Shown here: one piece after another, positions 1-9,040 of the stretch
Layout: every line of letters starts with the position of its first letter
How positions within the stretch are numbered: position 1 is the stretch's first letter
DNA from: Candidatus Poribacteria bacterium
GTDB taxonomy: Bacteria > Poribacteria > WGA-4E > UBA9662
Length of the DNA: 64,000 nt
Assembly (NCBI GenBank): GCA_002709695.1
Contig: PAQF01000028.1
Span: forward strand, 113,821-177,820
Direction: 5' to 3'
Notes under the pieces: model-generated
The model's input: only the letters and a program-made list of their open reading frames with translations
Told to the model about the DNA's origin: nothing
Databases searched by the model: none
Position numbers and translations under genes: made by a program

Positions 1-804
1 ACGGAAGTAAAAGAGGAGATGGAACAAAATGATTCTACTGCTGAGAATCGACAGCAAGTCGCTGACCTTTCAAAACAACAACGTAACCTGCGAAAAGATC
101 TGCGAAGTCTACAGCAGGATTTGGCAGATTTACAAGAAGAACTCAATCGACAAGGCGAATCAAAGGCTGAACGTAATGTTGCCAATGCCAATCGACGATT
201 GATCGAAGATCAAACAGAAAGAAACATGGCTGACACAGAACGCGCGTTACGCTGGAGGAATCTTGAATACGCCGAGCGAAATCAACAGGAAATTATGGAG
301 TCTTTGGAACAAACACGGGATCATCTGCTTCAAGCTCGGCTAAACATGGCGCAGACGGAGGAAGAACGTCTTGACGCAATGCTTGAGCAACTTGAACGAT
401 GGGAAAATCAACTGGAAGATACGCAGAGGGAATTGGAAGCCATGGATCAACAAACCGACCGAACCCAGCAAAAACGCCAAGAACAACTTTCAGAACAACA
501 AAAGCAAATACGGGAAAACGTTAAACAAAAATCTGTAGCGAGAAAAACAGCAACAGAGGGCGAATATGAAGAACTTTGGCTGAGTCTGTTAGAAAGCTTA
601 ACATCACCAAGTCGCAACGGTAGAAACACCGCATTCCCAAATTTTGATCTCGCTTTGACAAACATCAATAAGCTTAAACAAGCGTTGGAAAGCCGATTGG
701 TAACAATTCAACAGGACAAGAAATTGGCCAAAGTGGCCAAAGAGGATGTTCCACCTGAGTACCGGTCAATAGTCAACCAGTACTATGAGAGTTTAGCACA
801 GTAA
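1..804 (+). CDS. Coiled-coil protein, C-terminal part (5' truncated by window edge)
   Basis: The reading frame is open from the first base and the ATG at 19 has no properly spaced ribosome binding site, so I read this as the end of a longer gene that begins before the window. About 260 residues are visible. Roughly residues 1-175 are rich in Gln, Glu, Arg and Leu with heptad-like spacing, typical of a long coiled coil. The C-terminal 80 residues are less repetitive and could be a small helical domain. No signal peptide or catalytic motif is visible in this part. Function not recognised; low-complexity Gln/Glu coiled coils occur in many large envelope and scaffold proteins. Confidence 0.7.
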   Translation, partial: TEVKEEMEQNDSTAENRQQVADLSKQQRNLRKDLRSLQQDLADLQEELNRQGESKAERNVANANRRLIEDQTERNMADTERALRWRNLEYAERNQQEIMESLEQTRDHLLQARLNMAQTEEERLDAMLEQLERWENQLEDTQRELEAMDQQTDRTQQKRQEQLSEQQKQIRENVKQKSVARKTATEGEYEELWLSLLESLTSPSRNGRNTAFPNFDLALTNINKLKQALESRLVTIQQDKKLAKVAKEDVPPEYRSIVNQYYESLAQ

Positions 805-807
805 CAA

Positions 808-1404
808 TTACTTTGTACTTCCATCTACAAACCAGTACGAAAAGTCAACCAGCCTAAATCTAATCAGTGCTGTTATCTCCCGAAACTGGTTGTCATGAAG
901 TTTTCCAAGTTCAATCCCACGTACGTATCGATAACTAACTCCAACGCCCACTTGGAGATTGAGGACGGGTATAAATTCAAACTCAACACCAGGTTCAAAA
1001 ACTAAAAACTTGCTTTCATCTCCTACAATGTACCTTAGCTTTCCCTGCCCAATAAGCCCATTAATGGACAAATAGCCGGAGCCCAAACCTTTCCTTACAA
1101 TATACCTCGCTGTTACACCTCTGTAACTGAAATTAAGATTTTGGGGTTTATCGTTAACCCTTGCCATTTCAATGTCACTAACAAGTCGATAGTTAGCAAA
1201 TCCAAGAGCTAAGTTTTTGTCAATTTCCCACCCAGCGCTAACACCAAACATCAAACCTGACTCATATTTTACGCGTGTCATCTTCAAGGCTGAACCGACA
1301 AAAACGCGATTAGTAGGCTCAGCTATAGAATTTATCTCAAGCACATCTGCCGATAATGGCAACACAACAACCAAAGAGAGAAAATAGAATATGTACTTTT
1401 TCAT
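808..1404 (-). CDS. Probable outer-membrane beta-barrel protein
   Basis: A 198-residue protein with a clear signal peptide: short basic start (MKKY), hydrophobic core of about 13 residues, and an LSA-type cleavage site near residue 19. The mature part alternates polar and hydrophobic residues with many aromatic residues, as in 8-strand OmpA/OmpW-sized barrels. I set the start at the ATG at 1404 because the upstream in-frame GTG (1413) lies inside an AAGGTG ribosome binding site 6 nt before this ATG. It faces the upstream plus-strand coiled-coil gene tail to tail (4 nt apart) and follows the DUF5069 gene at 13 nt, so the two may be co-transcribed. Specific ligand unknown. Confidence 0.7.
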   Translation of the reverse strand: MKKYIFYFLSLVVVLPLSADVLEINSIAEPTNRVFVGSALKMTRVKYESGLMFGVSAGWEIDKNLALGFANYRLVSDIEMARVNDKPQNLNFSYRGVTARYIVRKGLGSGYLSINGLIGQGKLRYIVGDESKFLVFEPGVEFEFIPVLNLQVGVGVSYRYVRGIELGKLHDNQFREITALIRFRLVDFSYWFVDGSTK

Positions 1405-1417
1405 TTTTGACACCTTA

Positions 1418-1837
1418 TTATTTTAACCGACCTTCTTCCGCTTCTATAATATCAAACCAGGATGAAATGTCCGATCTATCGGGGGCATGTTTCTGACGGA
1501 GCTGGGCAAAATAAGCCTGACTGTTATCGTCGTTGGGGCCGGACTTTAAAATTTGATCATTAAACTGCTCAATCTCTTCGGTGTTTCGTTCGACCTGAAT
1601 GTTTTTAAGTGAACCAACCAAGTCCTCGTCATTTTCAGAATTCTCTGCCAATTCCAGTAACTGATTCGCCGAGACGCCAAGAAATCCAAATAACACCTTG
1701 TCTAACGGGCAATCGTACATATATTCACCAAGAAGCCCCTGAAGCGTTGCATGGGCTTTGTCAATTGTTCGACCAAGCATCATATAACCACCAACCTTTT
1801 CATAAGGACTTCGCGGAAAATTCTTTGTTAGATCCAT
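1418..1837 (-). CDS. DUF5069 domain protein
   Basis: A 139-residue soluble protein. The N-terminus (DLTKNFPRSPYEKVGGY) followed by 'MLGRTIDKAHA', 'LGEYMYDCPLDK' and 'FLGV' is the pattern I know from DUF5069 proteins of Planctomycetes and Verrucomicrobia, and the length matches that family. No signal peptide or membrane segment. Biochemical function of the family is not established. A plus-strand ORF of 110 codons overlaps it antisense and is a shadow. Confidence 0.75.
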   Translation of the reverse strand: MDLTKNFPRSPYEKVGGYMMLGRTIDKAHATLQGLLGEYMYDCPLDKVLFGFLGVSANQLLELAENSENDEDLVGSLKNIQVERNTEEIEQFNDQILKSGPNDDNSQAYFAQLRQKHAPDRSDISSWFDIIEAEEGRLK

Positions 1838-2120
1838 CTAAGACGCTTTCCATATATGAAATTCAGGTACACTCAAAATCGACTGTGTTACAACAATACG
1901 AGTCAAACCAAAACGGATACCGATTATACAGTATCCTATGAAATAGAGCAAGCCCTATAACCAATTGGGTTAATAACTGGAGGATCCCTGTCCCAAATAG
2001 ACAACTTGAGCAGATTAAATTCGCTATAGACTCAAATTAGAACACTTTTTCTCATGGCTGGGTTAGGAAACTGTTGATTGTGTCCCATGAAACTAAAAAT
2101 TTGATCCATTTGTTTGTCGA

Positions 2121-2906
2121 TTACTTCAAGTAATGGCTTGGTTCTCTCGTTGGTTCATACGTAACATTGGGATCCCTATTCAAGATTTCTTCTGGTATTT
2201 CTCCTTCCCAGTTTTCAGGTACCGTTGCCGGACGGCTGTGCCATCCTAAAAGTAATGTTCGTCTTTGTTCGCTCTGATTTCCCCTAGCCGCGTGTAAAAT
2301 TCGACCTTCTGCAATAACCAGTGAACCTGATTTAACTGGAAAGTCAACCGAATCAGGGTGATCATAAAACATGTACGGATCATTTTCTGGTACATAGTAA
2401 CCACCTTGTGCATGTGCAGCAACAAGATGATCGTGCAAAGGAATCCGTTTGAGATGAGTACCGGGGATGACTTGGAAGCAACCGTTCTCTATCGTAGTAT
2501 CAACAAGATAATAAGAAAGGAAAAGATATTGGGGCCAAGGGGCACAACTGATGGGATCATTCCAACCCATCCAATCCTGATGCCAGTAAAGGGGAGGTCC
2601 TCCTGGTGGTTTACTTAAGATGATGAACCCACCGTGTGATTTAAAGTCACCTAAACCCAAAGCTTCAAGTGCATCCCTTGCGGGTTTCCAATTAATCAGA
2701 CGGTGTATGACTGGCTCGTCTCTTCCAGATACATGAAGGTCAGAACCTTGGTATTTCCAAGTTGGTGGGTGTTCAACATTGTCAAGCATTCGGTCTGACT
2801 CCCGGCGCAATTCGTCTAAGAACTCCTGCGTCAGAATATTATCAATAACACAATACCCATCCTGAATTAACTGATTACGTTTTTCTATAGCAACATCTGG
2901 TACCAT
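2121..2906 (-). CDS. Phytanoyl-CoA dioxygenase (PhyH) family Fe(II)/2-oxoglutarate oxygenase
   Basis: A 261-residue cupin-fold oxygenase. The iron-binding facial triad is visible: HQD in 'WHQDW' (about residues 108-110) and a distal His in 'ILHAARGNQS' (about 205), followed some 10 residues later by the Arg that would bind 2-oxoglutarate (QRRTLL). The start is set at the ATG at 2906, 12 nt after AAGGAGG. An upstream in-frame ATG at 3017 would add 37 residues unlike the family. Substrate unknown; PhyH homologues hydroxylate lipids, betaines and many secondary metabolites. The first 60 codons plus ribosome binding site are duplicated just upstream (3209-3406). Confidence 0.9.
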   Translation of the reverse strand: MVPDVAIEKRNQLIQDGYCVIDNILTQEFLDELRRESDRMLDNVEHPPTWKYQGSDLHVSGRDEPVIHRLINWKPARDALEALGLGDFKSHGGFIILSKPPGGPPLYWHQDWMGWNDPISCAPWPQYLFLSYYLVDTTIENGCFQVIPGTHLKRIPLHDHLVAAHAQGGYYVPENDPYMFYDHPDSVDFPVKSGSLVIAEGRILHAARGNQSEQRRTLLLGWHSRPATVPENWEGEIPEEILNRDPNVTYEPTREPSHYLK

Positions 2907-2925
2907 AGTTGGTTTGTTCCTCCTT
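2728..2925 (-). repeat. 198-bp direct repeat, copy 1 (inside intact PhyH gene)
   Basis: The 5' coding end and ribosome binding site of the intact PhyH gene. It matches 3209-3406 in the same orientation without gaps, about 95 percent identical by my count. Confidence 0.85.
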
Positions 2926-3162
2926 AGAATTCGTTTTTTATAGAAAATACTGAAATCGGGAATTATATTCAAGATAAAATTTTTCTGTATACGATGTAGG
3001 ACTATGCAATTTCCCACCTAAGCTGATCTTAACCTGAAATTTCATAACAAAGTATGTTTGAAAATTTCTATTGCACATATCCCATGCTTAAATTGTAATT
3101 CATTTAGTAGGTAAAGTAGTGTTATAAGTGATTTGTTTTTGGTTTTGCGTTAATATTTCCGC

Positions 3163-3387
3163 TTAGTCTTGGTTTTTTTCGTGTTTCTGTTTAATTTTTT
3201 TACGTTGAGATGCATGAAGGCCAGAACCTTGGTATTCCCAAGTTGGTGGGTGTTCAACATTGTCAAGCATTCGGTCTGACTCCCGGCGCAATTCGTCTAA
3301 GAACTCCTGCGTCAGAATATTATCAATAACACAATACCTATCCTGAATTAGCTGATTACGTTTTTCTATAACAACATCCGGTATCAT
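3163..3387 (-). pseudogene. Truncated tandem duplicate of the 5' end of the neighbouring PhyH gene
   Basis: This 74-codon frame starts with a near copy of the first 60 codons of the PhyH gene at 2121-2906, then runs into unrelated sequence (from about 3208 downwards) and stops without any oxygenase motif. At DNA level 3209-3406 and 2728-2925 align over 198 bp without gaps, with 10 mismatches by my count, nearly all transitions. The copied part includes the ribosome binding site. It lacks the iron triad, so it cannot be an oxygenase. It is most likely the remnant of a partial tandem duplication, or the stump left when a second PhyH gene was deleted. Confidence 0.8.
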
Positions 3388-3406
3388 GGTTGGTTTGTAC
3401 CTCCTT
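3209..3406 (-). repeat. 198-bp direct repeat, copy 2 (PhyH remnant)
   Basis: Same-orientation copy of 2728-2925, separated from it by about 283 bp of unrelated AT-rich DNA. The edges are sharp on both sides. Confidence 0.85.
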
Positions 3407-3841
3407 CTAATTATTGGTCTGTCCTACCCGAACCCAATGATGTGAAGGCCTTGGCTCAACGATTTTTTTCGTGATTAATCTTGTCAATACACTTTGCTTC
3501 CGTCGTAGAAGTTTTAAAGCCTGATAAACCAGTAACCATGGCAACAAATAAACACAGCCATATAGCCAACCAAAGAATAAGGCAAAAGAAAGTTTGGCTC
3601 CATCAGCCCCAAATTCATCCAATAGTTCCTGAGAGGGATCTGATGTCGATTCAATTAAATCGTAAAGATATCCGTAGTAGAAATAAACTGTAGAGTTAAT
3701 TAAAACCCAACTGAAAATCAGCACCAAGAAAATTAATAACCACCATGGCATAATCTTCTCATTTAGTAGCCGGATGAGAAGTAAAAAACCGGGCAGTATT
3801 AGAAACCCAATCCAACTCAGTATGTAAACCAAATAGTTCAT
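3407..3841 (-). CDS. Small integral membrane protein, function unknown
   Basis: About 144 residues with three clear hydrophobic segments (near residues 3-24, 33-55 and 85-110) and a basic C-terminal tail. I choose the ATG at 3841 over the in-frame TTG three codons upstream. It ends one base before the duplicated PhyH segment begins. No family recognised. Confidence 0.6.
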   Translation of the reverse strand: MNYLVYILSWIGFLILPGFLLLIRLLNEKIMPWWLLIFLVLIFSWVLINSTVYFYYGYLYDLIESTSDPSQELLDEFGADGAKLSFALFFGWLYGCVYLLPWLLVYQALKLLRRKQSVLTRLITKKIVEPRPSHHWVRVGQTNN

Positions 3842-4166
3842 TTTTGTCAACTTGAGATTTAGGTTTCCTGTTTTTATTTAACTAATCTAGTTTTTAAAGC
3901 TCGGAAGATTGTGTCTTGTTAATTCTGGTACGATTAAGCTTGTGTAAAGTGTAAATTCATATAGAATTATGCTAGTTCCACGCTTTTGAGAGAAGTTGTA
4001 CAGGTTTTGACTCAGCAACTAGGTTGAACTGTATTGGGTTCAATCAAGACAGCAGAACGGTAACATCCCAAACTTACATTTAGAACAGGTTTTTCCTACC
4101 CATACCATCTTGATTATTTAAGAACATGTCAAGCTGATAGGGGGGGTATTTATACATGGAGTTTAG
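3842..4166. other. Intergenic region between divergent genes
   Basis: About 325 bp separating a minus-strand membrane-protein gene from the plus-strand formamidase-like gene. AT-rich; it must hold promoters for both directions. I see no RNA gene, strong hairpin or repeat. A GGAG sits 5 nt before the ATG at 4167. Confidence 0.5.
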
Positions 4167-5546
4167 ATGAACGATAATCTATTAGCCGTTTCCGAAAGGC
4201 AGATTCGGCCATTATATATTGAAGGTTATACGAATCAACTGAGTTACCAACCCGGTGATGAGATTGAATTCCACCTTTCTACCAGTGCTTCACAATACTC
4301 CCTTGAAATTGCGCGTGTTGGCGCCGATTACGAAGTCATTTGGCAAGAAAAAGATCTGCCGGGAGCTGCGTATCCAATTCCAGAAGATGCCTCTTCAAAC
4401 GGATGTTACTGGCCTGCCCGCTTTACACTCCGCATACCTGATACATGGAAAAGCGGGTACTATGTGGCTAAAATGAAAGTGGCCGACACGGGTAGTGCGT
4501 TCTCATACCGAAACAACCGAACTGCAGAAGGAACCTTGTTTTTTGTAGTTAGAGCTGCCCAGCCAGGACATAATACCAAAATTCTGATTCAATTAGCTAC
4601 GAATAGTTATAATGCTTACAATAACTGGGGAGGGTTTAGCCTGTATGCCTTTCATGGACGAAGTAACCTACAAGGACATCGTGTTTCATTTAATCGACCG
4701 CTTACCGGTTTTTTTAGTAATTGGGAGCAACCTTTTGTAGCTTGGGCAGAAAGGAACGGTTATGTACTCGATTATGCTACTAACACAGATATAGAGTTTC
4801 ATCCCGAACTCTTGCAACATTATAAATTAGTTCTCAGTGTTGGACATGACGAATATTGGTCTGCAGGAATGCGAGATAATTTGGAGGCTTTCATTAATAA
4901 TGGAGGAAACGCCGCGTTTTTCAGTGGCAATTCTGTCTGTTGGCAGGTTCGTAGCGAAGAAGCGGGCCGGGCATTAGTTTGCTGGAAGCAATTTTATAAT
5001 CAAGATCCAGTATACAAGACAGACGATCTCCGGTCACTAAGTACCTTATGGAGCCATCATCTCGTCAATCGACCGGAGAACCAGCTAACAGGTGTTGGTT
5101 TCCTTTATGGTGGTTACCATCTCAGTCATGGTCAGTTTATGGACGGTTCGGGGGAATATCACGTGCACCGCCCGGACCATTGGGTTTTCCAAGGCACAGG
5201 CCTGAAGCAAGGAGATAGTTTTGGTGGAACAGATACTATTGTAGGGTACGAATGTGATGGTTGTGAGTTTCTGCTCGAAGATGGGTTGCCAGTTCCAACG
5301 CACCAAGATGGAACACCAGATGGGTTCACTATTTTATCTACTGCTCCTGTACGGTGGCACCCAGATGATTGTGAATGGTACCAAGGATGGGAACGAGGAC
5401 GCACAGGAGCCGCAACGATGGGAATTTATACACGAGGTGGGACAGTTTTTACGGCGGCAACAACTGATTGGTCACATGGATTGCAGGGCAATGACGCCGT
5501 CGTTGAAAGCATTACCCGTAATGTACTCAATCGACTCTCTGAGTAG
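4167..5546 (+). CDS. N,N-dimethylformamidase large-subunit-like protein (DMFA2_C type)
   Basis: A 459-residue protein. Residues about 15-130 form a beta-sandwich-like N-terminal domain (YQPGDEIEFHLST... motif). The rest matches the C-terminal catalytic-type domain of the N,N-dimethylformamidase beta subunit family, with characteristic strings 'YNAYNNWGG', 'VGHDEYWS', 'GNAAFFSGN' and 'VGYECDG'. DMFase is an iron amidohydrolase whose metal is bound by two Tyr and one Glu; conserved Tyr and Glu candidates occur in the listed motifs but I cannot assign them with certainty. No signal peptide. Many homologues are annotated only as DUF proteins and the true substrate is unlikely to be dimethylformamide itself; a substituted amide is possible. 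No small (alpha) subunit gene lies nearby. Confidence 0.8.
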   Translation: MNDNLLAVSERQIRPLYIEGYTNQLSYQPGDEIEFHLSTSASQYSLEIARVGADYEVIWQEKDLPGAAYPIPEDASSNGCYWPARFTLRIPDTWKSGYYVAKMKVADTGSAFSYRNNRTAEGTLFFVVRAAQPGHNTKILIQLATNSYNAYNNWGGFSLYAFHGRSNLQGHRVSFNRPLTGFFSNWEQPFVAWAERNGYVLDYATNTDIEFHPELLQHYKLVLSVGHDEYWSAGMRDNLEAFINNGGNAAFFSGNSVCWQVRSEEAGRALVCWKQFYNQDPVYKTDDLRSLSTLWSHHLVNRPENQLTGVGFLYGGYHLSHGQFMDGSGEYHVHRPDHWVFQGTGLKQGDSFGGTDTIVGYECDGCEFLLEDGLPVPTHQDGTPDGFTILSTAPVRWHPDDCEWYQGWERGRTGAATMGIYTRGGTVFTAATTDWSHGLQGNDAVVESITRNVLNRLSE

Positions 5547-5576
5547 ATCGTTATTGATCATTGTACCTAGGATCCG

Positions 5577-6363
5577 TTAGCTGAAATGAATCACATCATG
5601 TTTGACAACCTCTTTGGTATGTTGGTAAGAGGCATATGCCATCAATTCCAACGTTTCTGGGGATAATTTGTCCAGTAGTTCCTGACCATAAACGTACCTT
5701 TCTCCCTGATGATTTTGAAAGTACTGTGTTTTATATCGTAGCATCAAAAAGCGTCGATCTCTGTCTTTAGGTTTCCAAATTAAGACACCGTGGGTAGTCA
5801 GTTCAGATAGAACAATGACATCTCCTGATTTAGGTGTAATGTTTTTGATGGCCGGATGAAGTTTTGGTTCTGGATCTGTCAAATTCGGAAAAAACAAGTC
5901 TTTAGGACGCTGAAACTGGCTCTTAATGTGAACCTGGAACAACAACTAATCCTCCATCACCAGGGTGGACATCTGTGAAGTAAAAGAAGGCAACAATATC
6001 ATTACAGAAAATGCGACTATTTCTAACTTCGTAGCGTCGTGTTTGCCAACCTTGTCCTTCTCGCGCGCAATGTAGATGGGTCATAGATCCTTTTGTATGT
6101 GTGTCAATGGTTAGAGATCCCCGATTAAGACGAGGTTTATTATCTGATAGTTCTTTAATAATTGGCCAAGTTACCGGATGCATTGTCAAAGCTTCCAAAG
6201 ATTTATCAAAGGAAAAATTCCAGCCATGTGGTAATTGATCTCGTGGTATCTGGATGCAACGTTCAACAGCATTTTGTGTTTCTTCCAATTCTTTGCTACT
6301 GAGCACATTTTTCAAATGCAAATATCCATTAAGGTCAAATAGGTATCTTTGGGTGGAATTCAT
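5577..6363 (-). pseudogene. PhyH-family oxygenase interrupted by a single-base frameshift
   Basis: Codons from the ATG at 6363 run to 'GGLVVVPGSH' and then hit TAA (5923-5925). Removing one A/T base at about 5925-5926 restores '...PGSHKSQFQRPKDLFFP', the expected PhyH continuation, and the frame then runs to 5577 (about 262 residues in total). The second part carries a candidate distal His (TTHGV) and the Arg-rich strand. In the first part the usual HxD is replaced by 'LHCAREG', so the carboxylate ligand is not in its normal place, as in some divergent PhyH subfamilies. Either a recent frameshift mutation or a sequencing/assembly error; only one base is involved. Confidence 0.85.
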
Positions 6364-6465
6364 CTGTATCTTCTTTCTCTGTCAGCTAATTTTCATGGTT
6401 ATCCAATCAAATGGTTGACGAAGTGAATATATCCTTATCTGACCAATTTTATACATTTGATTGAC

Positions 6466-7839
6466 TCAATTTCTCTTTAAAAACAAGGCGAGAGGATAAA
6501 CTTGGTGACCGATATTCGAGATGGCTTCTTTCAGCGGTGTATACCACTCAAAGTTACAGTTAACAACACCTTTGTTAGAATTGCGTTTAGGATCATCATA
6601 ATCCTGATAGCGGTGCCAATGCCAACCCACTGCACCTGGGTGTGACAACAATGAAATAGCCCAATGTTGATAAAAAGCAGCCCGATCCGCTTGGGTGGGA
6701 ACTATCCAACCTGCTCCCTCGTCATTTTTCATGTTTGTATCATCGCCCTTGACATAGAACTCCGTTATGAGAAAAGGTTTTTTCCCATGGAGTACCCACA
6801 AATCCATGTTTTTCCTGCTTGGTGTCCAATTACCATAATAGTTGTAAGAAAACACGTCCACGTAGCGACTAGCTCCTCTAACAACTGCCTCACTTCTTTT
6901 GGCTCCACCATGGAACCGTGAACCTAAGAAAAGGTGGTTGGGGTCATACTTCTTGATTGCTTGACTAACGATACGATAGTAGGTAGCTACAACGTATTGC
7001 TGAAAATCTGTTTCGTCCTGACCAGTGATTGCCCCCGTGTTTTTATCCCCTTTTTTTTTAACTAGCCATTGATATGTATGGATATACCGAGGATCGTCCT
7101 TATCAAGTTCCAGAAAACGGGCCAACATACCGCCATACCGCTTATTCTTATAAAATGGCAATTCATTATCAGAAAAATGCCCTAACAGGTATGGGTCTTC
7201 TCTCGTTTCTACCAGTTGCTTGGCATGCTCGTTACAAAATTTTTCAAATTCAGGGTCAAAGACAAAGAGTGCTCCATTTTCAGCATAGTAATCTCGGCGT
7301 CTACTTTGGGTGACATGCTTTTTTGCATAGGTACTCATGAAGTTCCACCTCCGGGTATACGGGATCGGAGTTTCAGATTGACGAGTCTGTTTCCAATCTG
7401 ACCAACAGCCGAGTGTGTTTAATCCTACACTTTTGTAATTTTTCGTTTCGTGGCTAAGCCAACCTGTTTTATGACCAAATTTTGCTTTCATGATTGATAC
7501 ACTTCGGGCAGAGTTATTAGCTTTAAAACTGTTGAGTCCCATACTAATAAACAAATACCCATCAGGATCCACCAGCCACCATCTACCTTCGTCCTTTTGG
7601 GTGCGAAAGAAACCTGTACCACCCAGGTTTCGGTTTAGCCAACCTCCATACCGACTTGTTTCAACCTGGGTCCTATTTTTGTGTTCCAAAATCTTGGTTG
7701 GTCGCAACTTCCCTTTGGAAATAACCTTGATTTGTTTGATTTTGAATTTTGTATTAGAAGCCGCTCTTCCCCAGACTAAAAAAAATAGTATGGTAGCGAA
7801 CGTAATTTCAATTCCAAGCGAAATACCGCGGGTTCTCAT
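6466..7839 (-). CDS. Agarase-like glycoside hydrolase (GH50-type TIM barrel)
   Basis: A 457-residue protein with an N-terminal hydrophobic segment (residues 9-27) that is probably a signal peptide or membrane anchor. The sequence 'RWWLVDPDGYLFISMGLNS' near residue 85-105 is typical of agarase/GH50-like proteins. A candidate acid/base Glu lies in 'HFSDNELPF' (about 224) and a candidate nucleophile Glu in 'FLITEFYVKG' (about 359), the usual clan GH-A spacing. It probably acts on a sulfated or algal-type beta-linked galactan outside the cytoplasm, but substrate specificity cannot be read from sequence. Neighbours are PhyH and DUF962 genes, so there is no agarolytic cluster here. Confidence 0.75.
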   Translation of the reverse strand: MRTRGISLGIEITFATILFFLVWGRAASNTKFKIKQIKVISKGKLRPTKILEHKNRTQVETSRYGGWLNRNLGGTGFFRTQKDEGRWWLVDPDGYLFISMGLNSFKANNSARSVSIMKAKFGHKTGWLSHETKNYKSVGLNTLGCWSDWKQTRQSETPIPYTRRWNFMSTYAKKHVTQSRRRDYYAENGALFVFDPEFEKFCNEHAKQLVETREDPYLLGHFSDNELPFYKNKRYGGMLARFLELDKDDPRYIHTYQWLVKKKGDKNTGAITGQDETDFQQYVVATYYRIVSQAIKKYDPNHLFLGSRFHGGAKRSEAVVRGASRYVDVFSYNYYGNWTPSRKNMDLWVLHGKKPFLITEFYVKGDDTNMKNDEGAGWIVPTQADRAAFYQHWAISLLSHPGAVGWHWHRYQDYDDPKRNSNKGVVNCNFEWYTPLKEAISNIGHQVYPLALFLKRN

Positions 7840-7885
7840 TTCAAATGTATACTAGTTACTGCCTAATTCTGTCCATTTAACATGC

Positions 7886-8356
7886 TTAAAGTTTAACCTT
7901 CAATTTACTAAAAATGAATGACATCAACCACGCTGGCCCGATTAACAAAAACTGAATATCTTTAGAAAAGGATGGACGTTTACCTTCAATAACATGTCCA
8001 ATAAATTGTCCTAACCAAGCCGGAAAAAAAATCAAAGCGGAAATCTTCCATAACGCCATTTTAAATGTGTCCAGCCAAAGCACTCCCAAAACCAATAAAA
8101 TGCCTATGCATACCATGCCTAAGGTGATCTTTATGGATAAACGGGAATAGAAAATAATGCAGAAAACAATGAATAAGAAAGTCCAATTTAACGGGACACC
8201 TGAAATCAAAGTTAAATTTAAAGGTGTTGGAATAGTCCATAACAAGCCCATTAAACTCAGCATAATTAGAGGGACACAAATCCAATGGATCATTTTATTG
8301 ATTGGGTTTTGATGGCTTTCGCCATATTCGTTTAGCCAATCGTGAATTGATCTCAT
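7886..8356 (-). CDS. Mpo1-like / DUF962 membrane protein
   Basis: A 156-residue integral membrane protein starting 'MRSIHDWLNEYGESHQNPINKMIHW', the signature of the DUF962 (Mpo1, YGL010w) family. Yeast Mpo1 is an iron-dependent dioxygenase for alpha-oxidation of 2-hydroxy fatty acids; the His in 'YGESHQNP' and in 'MIHW', and the later 'GHVIEGKRP' His, match the family's conserved histidines. Four hydrophobic segments follow. The start at 8356 is preceded by AAGGAG at 7 nt; the longer open frame to 8458 is not used. Links by chemistry (iron-dependent fatty-acid oxidation) to the surrounding PhyH genes, which is inference. Confidence 0.85.
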   Translation of the reverse strand: MRSIHDWLNEYGESHQNPINKMIHWICVPLIMLSLMGLLWTIPTPLNLTLISGVPLNWTFLFIVFCIIFYSRLSIKITLGMVCIGILLVLGVLWLDTFKMALWKISALIFFPAWLGQFIGHVIEGKRPSFSKDIQFLLIGPAWLMSFIFSKLKVKL

Positions 8357-9040
8357 AAAATCTCCTTTGCAAGACAACCAATGCCTTCTAGAAAAGACGT
8401 ATCCAACCTTGTTGTTGCTATTAGGTAGAACGATTGTGTCACATTTGTCTCCAATCACAATAGAAGTTTAAGACGAAATGAAACGAACTTTCGTTAGTAC
8501 AATATCTTTACCGGCTTTGCTGCTTTAGCAATGAGCTAGTATCGCTATTTCTCTCCATGACCGTTCGTTTTGGGGATTGGAAATAATGTGTGACACCACA
8601 AAATTTGTCGATTTTAAATTTGTAGGTTTAACAAAAGACTCTGGTCTTAAAAAATCCGGATTTTAAAATTGAGGTTAAGCCAACAGCCTTTAGCGTAATT
8701 CTATCATGATTGTAGTCGAAGGGGAAACAGACCTGTTATGAAAGTGTTATTTATGGATTGACATTGTTGAATTATCTTTGTATTGGTTCTGTAAATTTAT
8801 TATTGATTTCTATGCTGTCTTTTGTTACTCTCCGAAGCATAAGAACATGCGTTCGGTTTTTTGGTGTTCCTTAGTCTAGAATTGAGAGCGAAATTAAGGG
8901 AAATGTATTCTAACGATTGAGAAGTTTACTCAGATGATCTCACAAAGATGCATTAGAATTTTGCGCTTCAAAGAACAGAGGTGAATGCTCTCGTTATGAA
9001 CATCTTATATATAATTAGCGTTTAAGGAGATATAGTAAAC
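8357..9040. other. Long divergent intergenic region
   Basis: About 680 bp between the DUF962 gene and the plus-strand PhyH gene. AT-rich, no convincing ORF, tRNA or structured RNA. A TATATAAT-like box lies at about 9006-9014 close to the PhyH start, and AAGGAG precedes the ATG. A 15-bp string at 8697-8711 recurs at 26696-26710 in another long gap. Confidence 0.5.

Noticed and set aside
1609..1941. 110-codon plus-strand ORF
   Set aside because: Antisense shadow of the DUF5069 gene, whose family similarity is clear.
3951..4060. tRNA-like GGGTTCAATC string near 4035
   Set aside because: No matching acceptor stem or anticodon arm could be folded around it.
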